Assembly (NCBI GenBank): GCA_045605385.1
Contig: JAZUPW010000012.1
Coordinates: 124,001 to 188,000 of the forward strand
Reading direction: 5' to 3'
DNA: 64,000 nucleotides
Source: SIG607 sp045605385
Lineage (GTDB): Bacteria > Bacillota > Clostridia > Oscillospirales > Acutalibacteraceae
Positions 36,001 through 43,828 of the stretch are shown piece by piece; within the stretch, counting starts at the first letter, position 1, and each line of letters opens with the position of its first letter. A model generated the notes under the pieces. It made no database searches. It was not told the DNA's origin and saw only the letters and a list, made by a program, of their open reading frames with translations. The translations under genes were made by a program, and so were the position numbers.

Positions 36001-36600
36001 GAGGAATACAAGGAAGTTTATGAAAGATATACATTTCTTTCAGAACAAATTGCCGACGTTGAACAGTCGCGTACAGAACTTAACAAAATTATTAATCAAC
36101 TTACTTCCCAAATGCAGGAATTGTTTGTTACAGGATTTAAAAAGATTAACGAAAACTTTGCCCATACGTTTACTGAATTGTTTGGCGGTGGCAGTGCTCA
36201 ACTTCTTTTAAGTGATCCTGAAAACATTCTTGAAAGCGGAATTGATATTGACGTTAAACTACCCGGTAAAACTGTTCCGAGTTTGTCGGGACTTTCGGGC
36301 GGTGAAAAAGCGCTTATTGCGTTGGCTATTTACTTTGCAATTATGCGTGTTAATGCGCCTCCGTTCTGCTTCCTTGATGAGGTAGATACTGCTCTTGACG
36401 ATATTAACGTAGATAGAGTTGCCGATTATATGAGAAGACCTGACTTTACTACACAGTTTATTTGTGTAACCCACCGTAGAGGTACTATGGAGGCTTCTGA
36501 TATGATTTACGGTGTTACTATGCAAGAAAAAGGCATAACAAAACTTTTGGAACTTGATGTAGCACAACTTGAAAAGCAATTAAAAATTGAAAATGGGTGA
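33025..36600 (+). CDS. smc: chromosome segregation protein SMC
   Basis: 1191-aa condensin ATPase that organises and separates chromosomes with ScpA/ScpB. Walker A is VVGPNGSGKSNISDAV near residue 30. Two long coiled-coil arms (about 165-500 and 670-1010) flank a hinge (about 510-660) with GIHGPVSKIISVDKKYSVAI and GQVVNAGGSLTGGS. The C-terminal head has LSGGEKALIALAI (signature) and FLDEVDTALDD (Walker B). The gene lies just before ftsY, as is usual in Bacillota. Confidence 0.97.
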   Translation: MLLRSIQIQGFKSFADKTELKFGKGITAVVGPNGSGKSNISDAVRWVLGEQSTKNLRGQSMEDVIFGGTALRRPHGFCEVTLNIDNSDRSLNFDNDNVSVTRRYYRSHESEYLINNVSVRLKDINELFMDTGLGRDGYSMIGQGKIDNIISSKSQERRDIFEEASGISKYRYRKIEAERKLASAEDNLLRLHDILKELSGRVGPLKEQSEKAEKFLELAESKKQLEIGLWLYTLNNSKDALREQENKITIARSKYNEIDEELKNFDLITEQNSKEFASLTADIEAKRAEISAINEDIVRAGGEVSVIENNIAHKKESISRLGEEIEALKVDDDSAKAEIEFKQSVIEEKTNVLASLKEKLSSFEAELNGLLSDSENISRQIEELSRQLNNISSKSAELRVSMMSANTSAEETKARQGVVEDILNDKNVEKESLEKEFSENKKYLDEIEEKLTGFNNSLNGYELLVSTRREKADKLKTQCEELHLDIEAKKRRIQILSELERNYEGFNHSVKEVMSLAESGVLRGIHGPVSKIISVDKKYSVAIETALGNTIQQIVCNTEGNAKHAIEMLKKSEKGRATFLPISSIKAREFKESGYEEMYGYIGLAPELIKCEEQYKEIIGYLLGNTVVCEDLDSAVAISKKFSYRFKTVSLDGQVVNAGGSLTGGSLIRNSGILSRASDITRLKSEVDKLNASYEQKSKDLENAVKDYNKIESDITAVNAEILNANEDKIRVLGELKRLNDIKDAVSSNIKELEEERENSAKKIESLLSAANKDAAEIAELENQKNKIQQQIDEMTGGRDNISVKRDEISNSITAVRIDILDNEKDIENLKSMSASLSVAIEERVKRCEMLNAQISLLCDACKADEEKIISLRKSDGDFANKIAECEKAIADMTEKRNLIEKSGIELRNSEKERTSEREKISGDLARLCERKEVMLKEYDDVIRLLYDEYQLTRTQAEETGISIEKPSEAKKNLSEIKSKIRSLGNVNVSAIEEYKEVYERYTFLSEQIADVEQSRTELNKIINQLTSQMQELFVTGFKKINENFAHTFTELFGGGSAQLLLSDPENILESGIDIDVKLPGKTVPSLSGLSGGEKALIALAIYFAIMRVNAPPFCFLDEVDTALDDINVDRVADYMRRPDFTTQFICVTHRRGTMEASDMIYGVTMQEKGITKLLELDVAQLEKQLKIENG

Positions 36601-36607
36601 TTTTTAA

Positions 36608-37525
36608 ATGGGTTTGTTCAGCAAAATAAAAAACGGTTTAGCAAAAACTCGTAATGCTTTAAGCGAAAACGTAACCCGAATTATAAACAGTTTTACAAAA
36701 ATAGATGAAGAACTGTTTGATGAACTTGAAGAAATTCTTATAATGTCGGATATCGGTTATGCAACTGCCGAACACATTTGCAGTGAACTTCGTGCTAAGG
36801 TTAAAGCCGAAGGTGTTACTGATCCTGCATTAATTAAAGAATTTTTATGCGAAATTATTGAAAATGTTATTGAAGGCGATGATAGTGTTAATTTATCTAC
36901 CAAGCCATCAATAATACTTGTTATAGGTGTAAACGGCGTTGGTAAAACAACCTCTATCGGCAAGTTGGCTGCTCAACTTAAAGAACAGGGCAATAAGGTG
37001 CTTCTTGGTGCTGCCGATACTTTCCGTGCCGCTGCTATAGAACAACTTGAAGTGTGGGCTGAGCGTGCAGGTGTTGAAATGATAAAAAGTGTTGAAGGTA
37101 CCGACCCCGCATCGGTTGTCTTTGATACTATTGCAGCAGCAAAAGCAAGAAAAAGCGACGTTATTATTTGTGATACCGCGGGACGTTTGCATAATAAGAA
37201 AAACCTTATGGATGAACTTGCTAAGATTAACAGAATTATTAATCGTGAATTACCCGATGCCGCTAAAGAAACTTTTCTTGTTTTAGATGCCACAACGGGG
37301 CAGAATGCAGTTAATCAGGCAAGAGAGTTTAAAAATGTTACCGATATTACGGGTATAATTCTTACAAAACTCGACGGCACTGCCAAAGGCGGCGTTGTGC
37401 TTTCAATTAAAAACGAATTGCAAATACCTGTTAAATTTATTGGTGTTGGTGAAGGCATAGATGACCTTCAGCCTTTTAATTCAAAAGAATTTGCACAGAG
37501 TATTATTGAATTTTCGGGAGAATAA
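36608..37525 (+). CDS. ftsY: signal recognition particle receptor FtsY
   Basis: GTPase that receives SRP-ribosome complexes at the membrane. The N domain spans about 1-90. The G domain has GVNGVGKTTSIGKLAAQL (P loop), DTFRAAAIEQL, DTAGRLHNKKNLMDEL and TKLDGTAKGG. At 305 aa it has only a short N-terminal helix (GLFSKIKNGLAKTRNAL) and no acidic A domain, as in many Gram-positives. ffh is not adjacent. Confidence 0.96.
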   Translation: MGLFSKIKNGLAKTRNALSENVTRIINSFTKIDEELFDELEEILIMSDIGYATAEHICSELRAKVKAEGVTDPALIKEFLCEIIENVIEGDDSVNLSTKPSIILVIGVNGVGKTTSIGKLAAQLKEQGNKVLLGAADTFRAAAIEQLEVWAERAGVEMIKSVEGTDPASVVFDTIAAAKARKSDVIICDTAGRLHNKKNLMDELAKINRIINRELPDAAKETFLVLDATTGQNAVNQAREFKNVTDITGIILTKLDGTAKGGVVLSIKNELQIPVKFIGVGEGIDDLQPFNSKEFAQSIIEFSGE

Positions 37526-37526
37526 T

Positions 37527-38114
37527 ATGAAACTTGTAGTTGCTACAAAAAATGCTGATAAATTAAAAGAAATGCAACGAATACTAATTCCGCTTGGAAT
37601 AGAGGCTATTAGCGAAAACGAGTTGGATTTTCAACTTCCCGACGTTTTGGAAGACGGTGCTACTTTTGAAGAAAATGCTTTAATTAAAGCAAGAAGCGCT
37701 ACTCGCGCAACTGGTATGCCTGCAGTTGCAGACGATTCGGGACTTTGTGTTGATGCGCTTGGCGGACAACCCGGTATTTACACAGCTCGCTATGCAGGGG
37801 AACCAAGCAATTCACAAAAGAATAACGAAAAACTATTATATGAAATGCGAAATGTTGCAAAAGAAGACAGAACTGCAAGGTTTGTTTCGGCGGTGGCATG
37901 TACGTTCCCCGATGGCAGAGAGTTTTGTGTTCGCGGTGAATGTGAAGGACATATTGCGTTTGAACTTTCGGGAGACGGCGGCTTTGGTTATGACCCATTG
38001 TTTGTGTGTGAACTTGGTTGTTTTGCTGAAATTACTCCAAAGCAGAAAGATAGTGTTAGTCATCGCGGAAAAGCAATGGAAATTTTTAGCGAGGAAATTA
38101 AAAAATATATTTAA
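37527..38114 (+). CDS. rdgB: XTP/dITP diphosphatase (RdgB/HAM1)
   Basis: Hydrolyses non-canonical purine triphosphates to monophosphates, cleaning the nucleotide pool. LVVATKNADKLKEMQRIL, FEENALIKARSATRATG, VADDSGLCVDALGGQPGIY and GDGGFGYDPLF are all family motifs. I start at ATG 37527, giving 195 aa with the conserved N terminus; the frame is open further upstream but only inside ftsY. Confidence 0.94.
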   Translation: MKLVVATKNADKLKEMQRILIPLGIEAISENELDFQLPDVLEDGATFEENALIKARSATRATGMPAVADDSGLCVDALGGQPGIYTARYAGEPSNSQKNNEKLLYEMRNVAKEDRTARFVSAVACTFPDGREFCVRGECEGHIAFELSGDGGFGYDPLFVCELGCFAEITPKQKDSVSHRGKAMEIFSEEIKKYI

Positions 38115-38128
38115 AATGAGGTATTATT

Positions 38129-38428
38129 GTGTTAAATAGCAGACAACGTGCGCAATTGCGCGGTATGGCAAACACCTTTGAAACAATTTTTCAAATTGGA
38201 AAATCGGGTGTTTCTGAAAATTTAATTGAACAGGTATCGGCTGCTCTTTATGCAAGAGAATTAATTAAACTTAAGGTTCTTGAAACAGCACCCAAAAGTG
38301 TCAGAGATACCGCTGAAGAGGTTGCCGCAGGTTGCGGCGCTGATGTTGTTCAGGTTATTGGTTCTAAGTTTATTTTATATAAGCACAGCAATAATAAGGA
38401 TATTACTCCTATTAAATTGGTGAAGTAA
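38129..38428 (+). CDS. yhbY: YhbY-family RNA-binding (CRM domain) protein
   Basis: 99-aa CRM-domain protein linked to 50S assembly. LNSRQRAQLRGMANTFETIF and QIGKSGVSENLIEQVSAAL are characteristic; the GxxG-like loop IQ-IGKSG is conserved. It starts at GTG (38129) with TGAGG upstream. It sits in the rdgB-nadD operon. Confidence 0.92.
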   Translation: MLNSRQRAQLRGMANTFETIFQIGKSGVSENLIEQVSAALYARELIKLKVLETAPKSVRDTAEEVAAGCGADVVQVIGSKFILYKHSNNKDITPIKLVK

Positions 38429-38429
38429 T

Positions 38430-39023
38430 ATGTCGGGTATTGCTGTTTTCGGCGGAACCTTTAATCCTATTCATAATGGGCATATTCAAATTTTGCGTGA
38501 GGTTTCAAAGTTAAATTTTGTTGAGAAAATTCTTGTTATGCCCGATAATATTCCACCTCACAAACAAACAAATTTTCTTGCTGACAATAAGCATCGCGCC
38601 GCTATGTGTGAAATAGCAATAAAGGGCATAGATAAAGCCGTTCTGGATTGCAGAGAAATGAAACGAGGCGGAAAAAGTTACACTTATCATACCGTTTTAG
38701 AGTTAAAAAACGAATATAAAAATAACGATATTTACTTTGTTTGCGGTGGCGATATGATTATGTCGCTTGATATGTGGTATAATTCTGAAGAATTGTTTAA
38801 ACTCACAAAGTTTATTGCGTTTTCAAGAAGCGGTATTGATAAGAAACGGTTTGATGATAAATTGGCGTTTCTTAAAAGTATTGGCGCTGATATTTATTTT
38901 ATTGACTGTGATATTATTTCGGTATCTTCTACAAAAATTCGTGAAGAATTAACGCTTAACAAGAATTGTTCTGTGCCCGAAAATGTTTATAACTATATTA
39001 TGGAGAATAAGGTTTATTTTTGA
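38430..39023 (+). CDS. nadD: nicotinate-nucleotide adenylyltransferase
   Basis: Makes deamido-NAD from nicotinate mononucleotide and ATP. AVFGGTFNPIHNGHIQIL has the nucleotidyltransferase HxGH motif; VMPDNIPPHKQ and the C-terminal ISVSSTKIREEL (SSTxIR) complete it. 197 aa. It lies one base after yhbY and runs with yqeK and rsfS, the usual nadD-yqeK-rsfS order. Confidence 0.95.
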   Translation: MSGIAVFGGTFNPIHNGHIQILREVSKLNFVEKILVMPDNIPPHKQTNFLADNKHRAAMCEIAIKGIDKAVLDCREMKRGGKSYTYHTVLELKNEYKNNDIYFVCGGDMIMSLDMWYNSEELFKLTKFIAFSRSGIDKKRFDDKLAFLKSIGADIYFIDCDIISVSSTKIREELTLNKNCSVPENVYNYIMENKVYF

Positions 39024-39026
39024 AAA

Positions 39027-39590
39027 ATGTATTCTGAATATATTAATTTATTGAAAGAAAAACTTGATGATTATAGATTTACTCATAGCCTTGCTGTGGC
39101 AGACCAAGCGAAATATTTAGCCGAGAAATACGGGTGTGACACTGAAAAAGCCTATCTTGCCGGATTACTGCACGATATTACCAAAAACGAAAGTAATGAA
39201 AGTCATTTGCAATTATTTAATAAGTTTGGTATAATACTTTCCGAAACCGAAAAGAATTCGCCTAAACTTTGGCACGCTATAAGCGGTGCGGCTTATATAA
39301 ATAACGAGTTAAAAATTGCAGATAACGATATTATTTCGGCTGTAAGGCATCACACAACGGCTAAGAAAGATATGACGTTGCTTGAAAAAATTGTTTATAT
39401 AGCCGATTTTACTTCGCGTGACCGAAAATACGGCGATGTTGAAACTGTAAGAGCATTGGTTGAAGTTAGTCTGGAAAAGGCAATTATCTATGCTTTAAAA
39501 TATACTATTAACGATTTAATAAAGAAAAATATGCCTGTTCACGAAGATACTTTAAAGGCTTATAATTTTCTTGTTGTCAGGGAGGATTAG
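39027..39590 (+). CDS. yqeK: HD-domain hydrolase YqeK (diadenosine tetraphosphatase type)
   Basis: 187-aa HD-domain metal-dependent hydrolase. RFTHSLAVADQAKYLAEKYG, AGLLHDITKN (HD pair) and VRHHTTAKKDMTLLEKIVYIADF supply the metal ligands. YqeK proteins have been shown to split symmetrical Ap4A. It begins 3 bases after nadD. Confidence 0.92.
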   Translation: MYSEYINLLKEKLDDYRFTHSLAVADQAKYLAEKYGCDTEKAYLAGLLHDITKNESNESHLQLFNKFGIILSETEKNSPKLWHAISGAAYINNELKIADNDIISAVRHHTTAKKDMTLLEKIVYIADFTSRDRKYGDVETVRALVEVSLEKAIIYALKYTINDLIKKNMPVHEDTLKAYNFLVVRED

Positions 39591-39592
39591 TT

Positions 39593-39961
39593 TTGGAAAC
39601 AAAAGAAATCTTAAAAATAGCTGCTAACGCCTTGAATGATAAAAAGGCGCTTAATATAAAAGCAATTAAAATAGGCGATTTAACAGTTCTGTGCGATTAC
39701 TTTTTGTTAGCAACCGCTACTTCAAGCACACACGTTCGTTCGCTTTCCGAAGAAGTTGAGTTTAAACTCAGCGAAACGGGGGTAGAACCGCTTAGAGTTG
39801 AAGGAAAGTCTACTGGTTGGATTTTGCTTGATTACGGAAGTGTTATTGTTCACGTTTTTACAAGAGAATCGCGCGAGTTTTACGGTCTTGATCAAATGTG
39901 GGCAGACGGTGAAGAAACAGAACTTGAAAATATGCTCAGTTTAGGTGTGGAGGAAGAATAA
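39593..39961 (+). CDS. rsfS: ribosome silencing factor
   Basis: 122-aa protein that binds L14 on the 50S subunit and blocks subunit joining in starvation. LTVLCDYFLLATATSSTHVRSL, GWILLDYGSVIVHVF and the REFYGLDQMWAD end are diagnostic. It starts at TTG (39593) with GGGAGGA upstream. The stop overlaps leuS by one base. Confidence 0.93.
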   Translation: METKEILKIAANALNDKKALNIKAIKIGDLTVLCDYFLLATATSSTHVRSLSEEVEFKLSETGVEPLRVEGKSTGWILLDYGSVIVHVFTRESREFYGLDQMWADGEETELENMLSLGVEEE

Positions 39962-42366
39962 TGGCAGAAAAGTATAATTTTTTAGAAATTGAGAAAAAAT
40001 GGCAGGATATTTGGGATGAAGAACAACCTTTTGCTGCTAAGAACGATTATACGTTACCTAAGTTTTACGGTCTTGTAGAGTTCCCGTATCCATCGGGACA
40101 GGGTCTTCATGTTGGACATCCGCGTTCTTATACAGCGCTTGATATTGTTGCCCGTAAAAAGCGACTTCAGGGTTATAACGTATTATATCCAATGGGTTGG
40201 GATGCATTCGGTCTTCCTACCGAAAACTTCGCTATAAAGAATCACATTCACCCCGAAATTGTTACTAAAAATAATATTGATAATTTTAAACGTCAGCTTA
40301 AATCATTGGGATTTTCCTTTGATTGGAACAGGGAAGTTAATACAACCGATCCTTCTTACTATAAGTGGACTCAGTGGATTTTCCTAAAATTGTTTGAAAA
40401 CGGTCTTGCTTATAAAAAGAAAATGGCTGTTAACTGGTGTACTTCCTGTAAATGCGTTCTTGCAAATGAAGAGGTTGTTAACGGTGTATGTGAACGTTGC
40501 GGTAATCAGGTTATCCACAAAGAAAAGAGTCAGTGGATGCTTAAAATTACTGAATATGCTGGTAAACTTGTTGATGATTTAGATACTGTTGATTTTATTG
40601 ACCGAGTTAAAACTCAGCAGGAAAACTGGATTGGTCGTTCCTACGGTACTCAAGTTAAATTTAATTCTACTTTAGGCGACGAATTTGAAATTTATACCAC
40701 ACGTGCTGACACTTTATTCGGTGTTACATATATGGTACTTTCTCCCGAACATCCGCTTATTGAAAAGTGGGCAGATAAAATAGTAAATATCGATGAAGTT
40801 CGCGCTTATAAAGAATTAGCGGCTCAGAAATCAGATTTTGAACGTACCGAACTTTCAAAAGATAAAACTGGTGTTCGCCTTAACGGTGTAAAGGCTGTTA
40901 ACCCTGTTAATAACACTGAAATTCCAATTTTTATTTCCGATTACGTGCTTATTTCTTACGGTACAGGTGCAATTATGGCAGTACCGGGACACGATACCCG
41001 CGACTGGGAATTTGCTAAGAAATTCGGCTTAGACATTATTGAAGTTGTAAAAGGCGGCGACGTAGAAAAAGAAGCGTATACCGATTGTGGTACCGGTGAA
41101 ATGGTCAACTCGGGCTTCCTTAACGGAATGAGCGTTGAAGAAGCAAAGGTTGCTATTCAGCAGTGGCTTACTGAACGCGGAATTGGCGAAAAGAAGACTA
41201 ATTATAAACTCCGTGACTGGGTATTTTCGCGTCAGCGCTATTGGGGTGAACCAATTCCTATGGTTCACTGTGAAAAGTGCGGATACGTTCCGCTTCCCGA
41301 AAGCGAACTCCCGCTTTTACTTCCTGTTGTTGATTCTTACGAACCTACCGATAACGGCGAATCTCCACTTGCTAAAATGACCGATTGGATTAATACTACT
41401 TGTCCTAAATGTAACGGCAAAGCGTTAAGAGAAACCGATACAATGCCTCAGTGGGCAGGTTCTTCGTGGTATTTCTTGCGTTATTGCGATCCACACAATA
41501 AAAAAGAACTTGCTTCTAAAGAAGCACTTAGTTATTGGGGCCCTGTTGACTGGTATAACGGCGGTATGGAACACACTACGCTTCACTTGCTTTACAGTCG
41601 TTTCTGGCATAAGTTCCTTTACGATATCGGTGTTGTTCCTAATCCCGAACCCTATGCAAAACGTACCAGCCACGGTATGATTTTAGGTGAAAACGGCGAA
41701 AAAATGTCCAAGTCACGCGGTAACGTAATTAATCCCGATGACATTGTTCGTGATTACGGTGCCGATACAATGCGCCTTTATGAAATGTTTATCGGCGACT
41801 TTGAAAAGGCTGCTCCGTGGAGTACATCTTCAATTAAAGGTTGTAAGCGTTTCTTAGATAGAATTTGGTCGCTAAAAGACAGCGTTATTGAAGGCGAAAC
41901 ATATCGTGAATCCCTTGAATCGGTTATTCATAAGATGATTAAAAAGGTAACCGAAGATATTGAAGAACTTAAAATGAATACCGCTATTGCTACAATGATG
42001 GCATTCATTAATGAAGCGCAAGGCGTTGTAAATAAGGCCGAGTATAAAACTTTGCTTGTCTTACTTAATCCGTTTGCTCCGCATATTACCGAAGAAATTT
42101 GGGAAGAATTAGGTTATGAGGGAAGACTTAATCAGACTAAATGGCCTGAGTACGATGAAGCAAAATGCGTTGAAAACACCGTTGAGATTGCTGTGCAGGT
42201 TAACGGCAAAATTAAGGCAAGAATAGTTGTTGCTGCAGACATTTCTTCTACTGATGCAATTGCAGTTGCAAAAGAACAGGCTGCAGTTGCTGCTATGCTT
42301 GACGGTAAGACAGTTATTAAGGAACTTTATGTTCCAAAAAAACTTGTAAATATCGTAATTAAGTAA
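39961..42366 (+). CDS. leuS: leucyl-tRNA synthetase
   Basis: Class I synthetase, 801 aa. The HIGH motif appears as YPSGQGLHVGHPR (about 40-52), the CP1 editing domain spans about 225-405 with GTGAIMAVPGHDTRDWEFA, and KMSKS is in ENGEKMSKSRGNVINP near residue 581. Cys pairs CTSCKC/CERCG form a zinc finger near 160-180. No T-box leader precedes it; it is expressed as the last gene of the nadD operon. Confidence 0.97.
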   Translation: MAEKYNFLEIEKKWQDIWDEEQPFAAKNDYTLPKFYGLVEFPYPSGQGLHVGHPRSYTALDIVARKKRLQGYNVLYPMGWDAFGLPTENFAIKNHIHPEIVTKNNIDNFKRQLKSLGFSFDWNREVNTTDPSYYKWTQWIFLKLFENGLAYKKKMAVNWCTSCKCVLANEEVVNGVCERCGNQVIHKEKSQWMLKITEYAGKLVDDLDTVDFIDRVKTQQENWIGRSYGTQVKFNSTLGDEFEIYTTRADTLFGVTYMVLSPEHPLIEKWADKIVNIDEVRAYKELAAQKSDFERTELSKDKTGVRLNGVKAVNPVNNTEIPIFISDYVLISYGTGAIMAVPGHDTRDWEFAKKFGLDIIEVVKGGDVEKEAYTDCGTGEMVNSGFLNGMSVEEAKVAIQQWLTERGIGEKKTNYKLRDWVFSRQRYWGEPIPMVHCEKCGYVPLPESELPLLLPVVDSYEPTDNGESPLAKMTDWINTTCPKCNGKALRETDTMPQWAGSSWYFLRYCDPHNKKELASKEALSYWGPVDWYNGGMEHTTLHLLYSRFWHKFLYDIGVVPNPEPYAKRTSHGMILGENGEKMSKSRGNVINPDDIVRDYGADTMRLYEMFIGDFEKAAPWSTSSIKGCKRFLDRIWSLKDSVIEGETYRESLESVIHKMIKKVTEDIEELKMNTAIATMMAFINEAQGVVNKAEYKTLLVLLNPFAPHITEEIWEELGYEGRLNQTKWPEYDEAKCVENTVEIAVQVNGKIKARIVVAADISSTDAIAVAKEQAAVAAMLDGKTVIKELYVPKKLVNIVIK

Positions 42367-42370
42367 TTAT

Positions 42371-42400
42371 TTTTGAGGGGCGAAAATTCGCCCCTCAAAA
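42371..42400 (+). other. strong hairpin after leuS without a T tail
   Basis: TTTTGAGGGGCGAA pairs with TTCGCCCCTCAAAA, a GC-rich 14-bp stem. The T run precedes the stem and an A run follows it, so it is not a standard intrinsic terminator on either strand. It may protect the mRNA 3' end or work with Rho. Confidence 0.6.
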
Positions 42401-42414
42401 ATTAAAAATATTGC

Positions 42415-42443
42415 TTGACAAATGCACTTCTCTTTGTTATAAT
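42415..42443 (+). promoter_or_regulatory. consensus promoter for tRNA-Lys
   Basis: Perfect TTGACA (42415-42420), 17-bp spacer, perfect TATAAT (42438-42443), 14 bases before the mature tRNA 5' end. Confidence 0.9.
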
Positions 42444-42457
42444 ATCATAGTCGCAAC

Positions 42458-42533
42458 GATCCATTAGCTCAGTTGGCAGAGCACTTGACTTTTAATCAAG
42501 GTGTCCGGAGTTCGAATCTCCGATGGGTCACCA
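42458..42533 (+). tRNA. tRNA-Lys (UUU anticodon)
   Basis: 76 nt with the encoded CCA end. The acceptor arm GATCCAT pairs with ATGGGTC (one U-G pair). D arm GCTC...GAGC; anticodon stem CTTGA/TCAAG around the loop CTTTTAA gives anticodon UUU; T arm CGGAG/CTCCG with TTCGAAT loop. It has its own promoter and terminator, a single-gene unit. Confidence 0.97.
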
Positions 42534-42534
42534 T

Positions 42535-42566
42535 AAAAAACGGTACGCTTTTGCGTACCGTTTTTT
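42535..42566 (+). terminator. terminator after tRNA-Lys
   Basis: AAAAAACGGTACGC/GCGTACCGTTTTTT stem with a 4-nt loop, followed by GTTTTAT. Confidence 0.92.
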
Positions 42567-42619
42567 GTTTTATAAAATGAACCTTTAATTCTGCTTTTTG
42601 ATGAATTTTTTTACAATTA

Positions 42620-42648
42620 TTGATTTTATAAAAAATATATTGTATAAT
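42620..42648 (+). promoter_or_regulatory. promoter for the Ldh-family dehydrogenase / malic enzyme operon
   Basis: TTGATT (42620-42625), 17-bp spacer, perfect TATAAT (42643-42648), 34 bases before the ATG. Confidence 0.65.
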
Positions 42649-42681
42649 TCTTTTAAATAGTATAAAAATGGGGGAGAAAAA

Positions 42682-43812
42682 ATGAATAATAGTATTAATT
42701 ATTCGTATGAAGAACTTAAACGTTTTTGCACTGATGCTTTTATTAAATTTGGGTTTTCAAAAGATGAAAGCGATATTATTGTAGATGTGCTTTTAACAAG
42801 TGATTTGTACGGAATTGAATCGCACGGTATGCAAAGATTGGTAAGATATCACAAGGGTATTGAAAAAGGACTTATAAAACCTGATGCTAAGCCTGAAATT
42901 GTATTTGAAACACCTGTTTCTGCTGTTATAGAGGGTAATGACGGAATGGGACAACTTTTAGGCTATAAGGCTATGAATATGGCTATTGAAAAAGCGAAGC
43001 AGACAGGTATGGCAATTGTTACCGTAAGGAATTCAAATCATTATGGAATTGCTGGTTATTATGCAAAAATGGCTTGTAAAGAAGGACTTATTGGTATGTC
43101 AATGACAAACTCAGAGGCAATTATGGTTCCTACTTTTGGCAGAAAAGCAATGCTTGGAAGTAATCCTATTGCTATAGCTATGCCGGCTGAACCTTATGAT
43201 TTCTTCTTTGATGCGTCAACAACTGTTGTAACTCGCGGAAAACTTGAAATCTATAATAAATTACAAAAGCCGCTTCCTGAGGGTTGGGCGCTTGGCGCGA
43301 ACGGAAAAGGTAGTTCGGATGCAGCTGACGTACTTAAAAATATAGTGGCAAAAGCAGGTGGAGGAATTGTTCCGCTAGGCGGCGAAATTGAGCAAAGCGG
43401 TAGCCACAAGGGGTACGGTTATGGTATGCTTTGTGAAATTTTCACTTCAATTTTGTCAATGGGACTTACGTCTAACCACACTCATATTGGCGGAAAGGGC
43501 GGAACTTGTCACGGTTTTATTGCAATCAATCCTGCGGTTTTTGGTGATGCAGATGCTATCAAAGAACACCTTTCAACGCTTTTAAAAGAACTTCGCGAAT
43601 CACCGAAAGCAGAGGGTGCAGAACGTATATACACTCACGGAGAAAAAGAAGTGTATGCTTATGAAGATAGGCTTAAAAACGGTATTAACGTTAATATTAA
43701 TACCGTTGCTGAAATGGTAGATTTATGCAATTACTTAGGAATGAACGTTAAAGAGTATTTGGGCGAAGAAGCGTTAAAACTTGTTCTCAAACAAAGTTCG
43801 TACGATATGTAA
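42682..43812 (+). CDS. Ldh-family (MDH2-type) malate/lactate/ureidoglycolate dehydrogenase
   Basis: 376-aa NAD(P)-dependent 2-hydroxyacid dehydrogenase of the type 2 malate/L-lactate fold, unrelated to classical LDH. SDLYGIESHGMQRLVRY near residue 42 has the conserved His. TVRNSNHYGIAGYYAKMA, GSNPIAIAMPAE and GGEIEQSGSHKGYG are family segments. Members act on malate, lactate, sulfolactate or ureidoglycolate. The malic enzyme gene directly downstream favours malate, but this is context only. GGGGGAG precedes the ATG. Confidence 0.83.
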   Translation: MNNSINYSYEELKRFCTDAFIKFGFSKDESDIIVDVLLTSDLYGIESHGMQRLVRYHKGIEKGLIKPDAKPEIVFETPVSAVIEGNDGMGQLLGYKAMNMAIEKAKQTGMAIVTVRNSNHYGIAGYYAKMACKEGLIGMSMTNSEAIMVPTFGRKAMLGSNPIAIAMPAEPYDFFFDASTTVVTRGKLEIYNKLQKPLPEGWALGANGKGSSDAADVLKNIVAKAGGGIVPLGGEIEQSGSHKGYGYGMLCEIFTSILSMGLTSNHTHIGGKGGTCHGFIAINPAVFGDADAIKEHLSTLLKELRESPKAEGAERIYTHGEKEVYAYEDRLKNGINVNINTVAEMVDLCNYLGMNVKEYLGEEALKLVLKQSSYDM

Positions 43813-43828
43813 GAATGGAGAATTTAAA

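Noticed and set aside
37461..37526. Upstream extension of rdgB
   Set aside because: The added residues are ftsY coding sequence in another frame; the conserved N terminus starts at 37527.
39840..39975. T-box riboswitch upstream of leuS
   Set aside because: leuS overlaps rsfS by one base and there is no leader space for a T-box.
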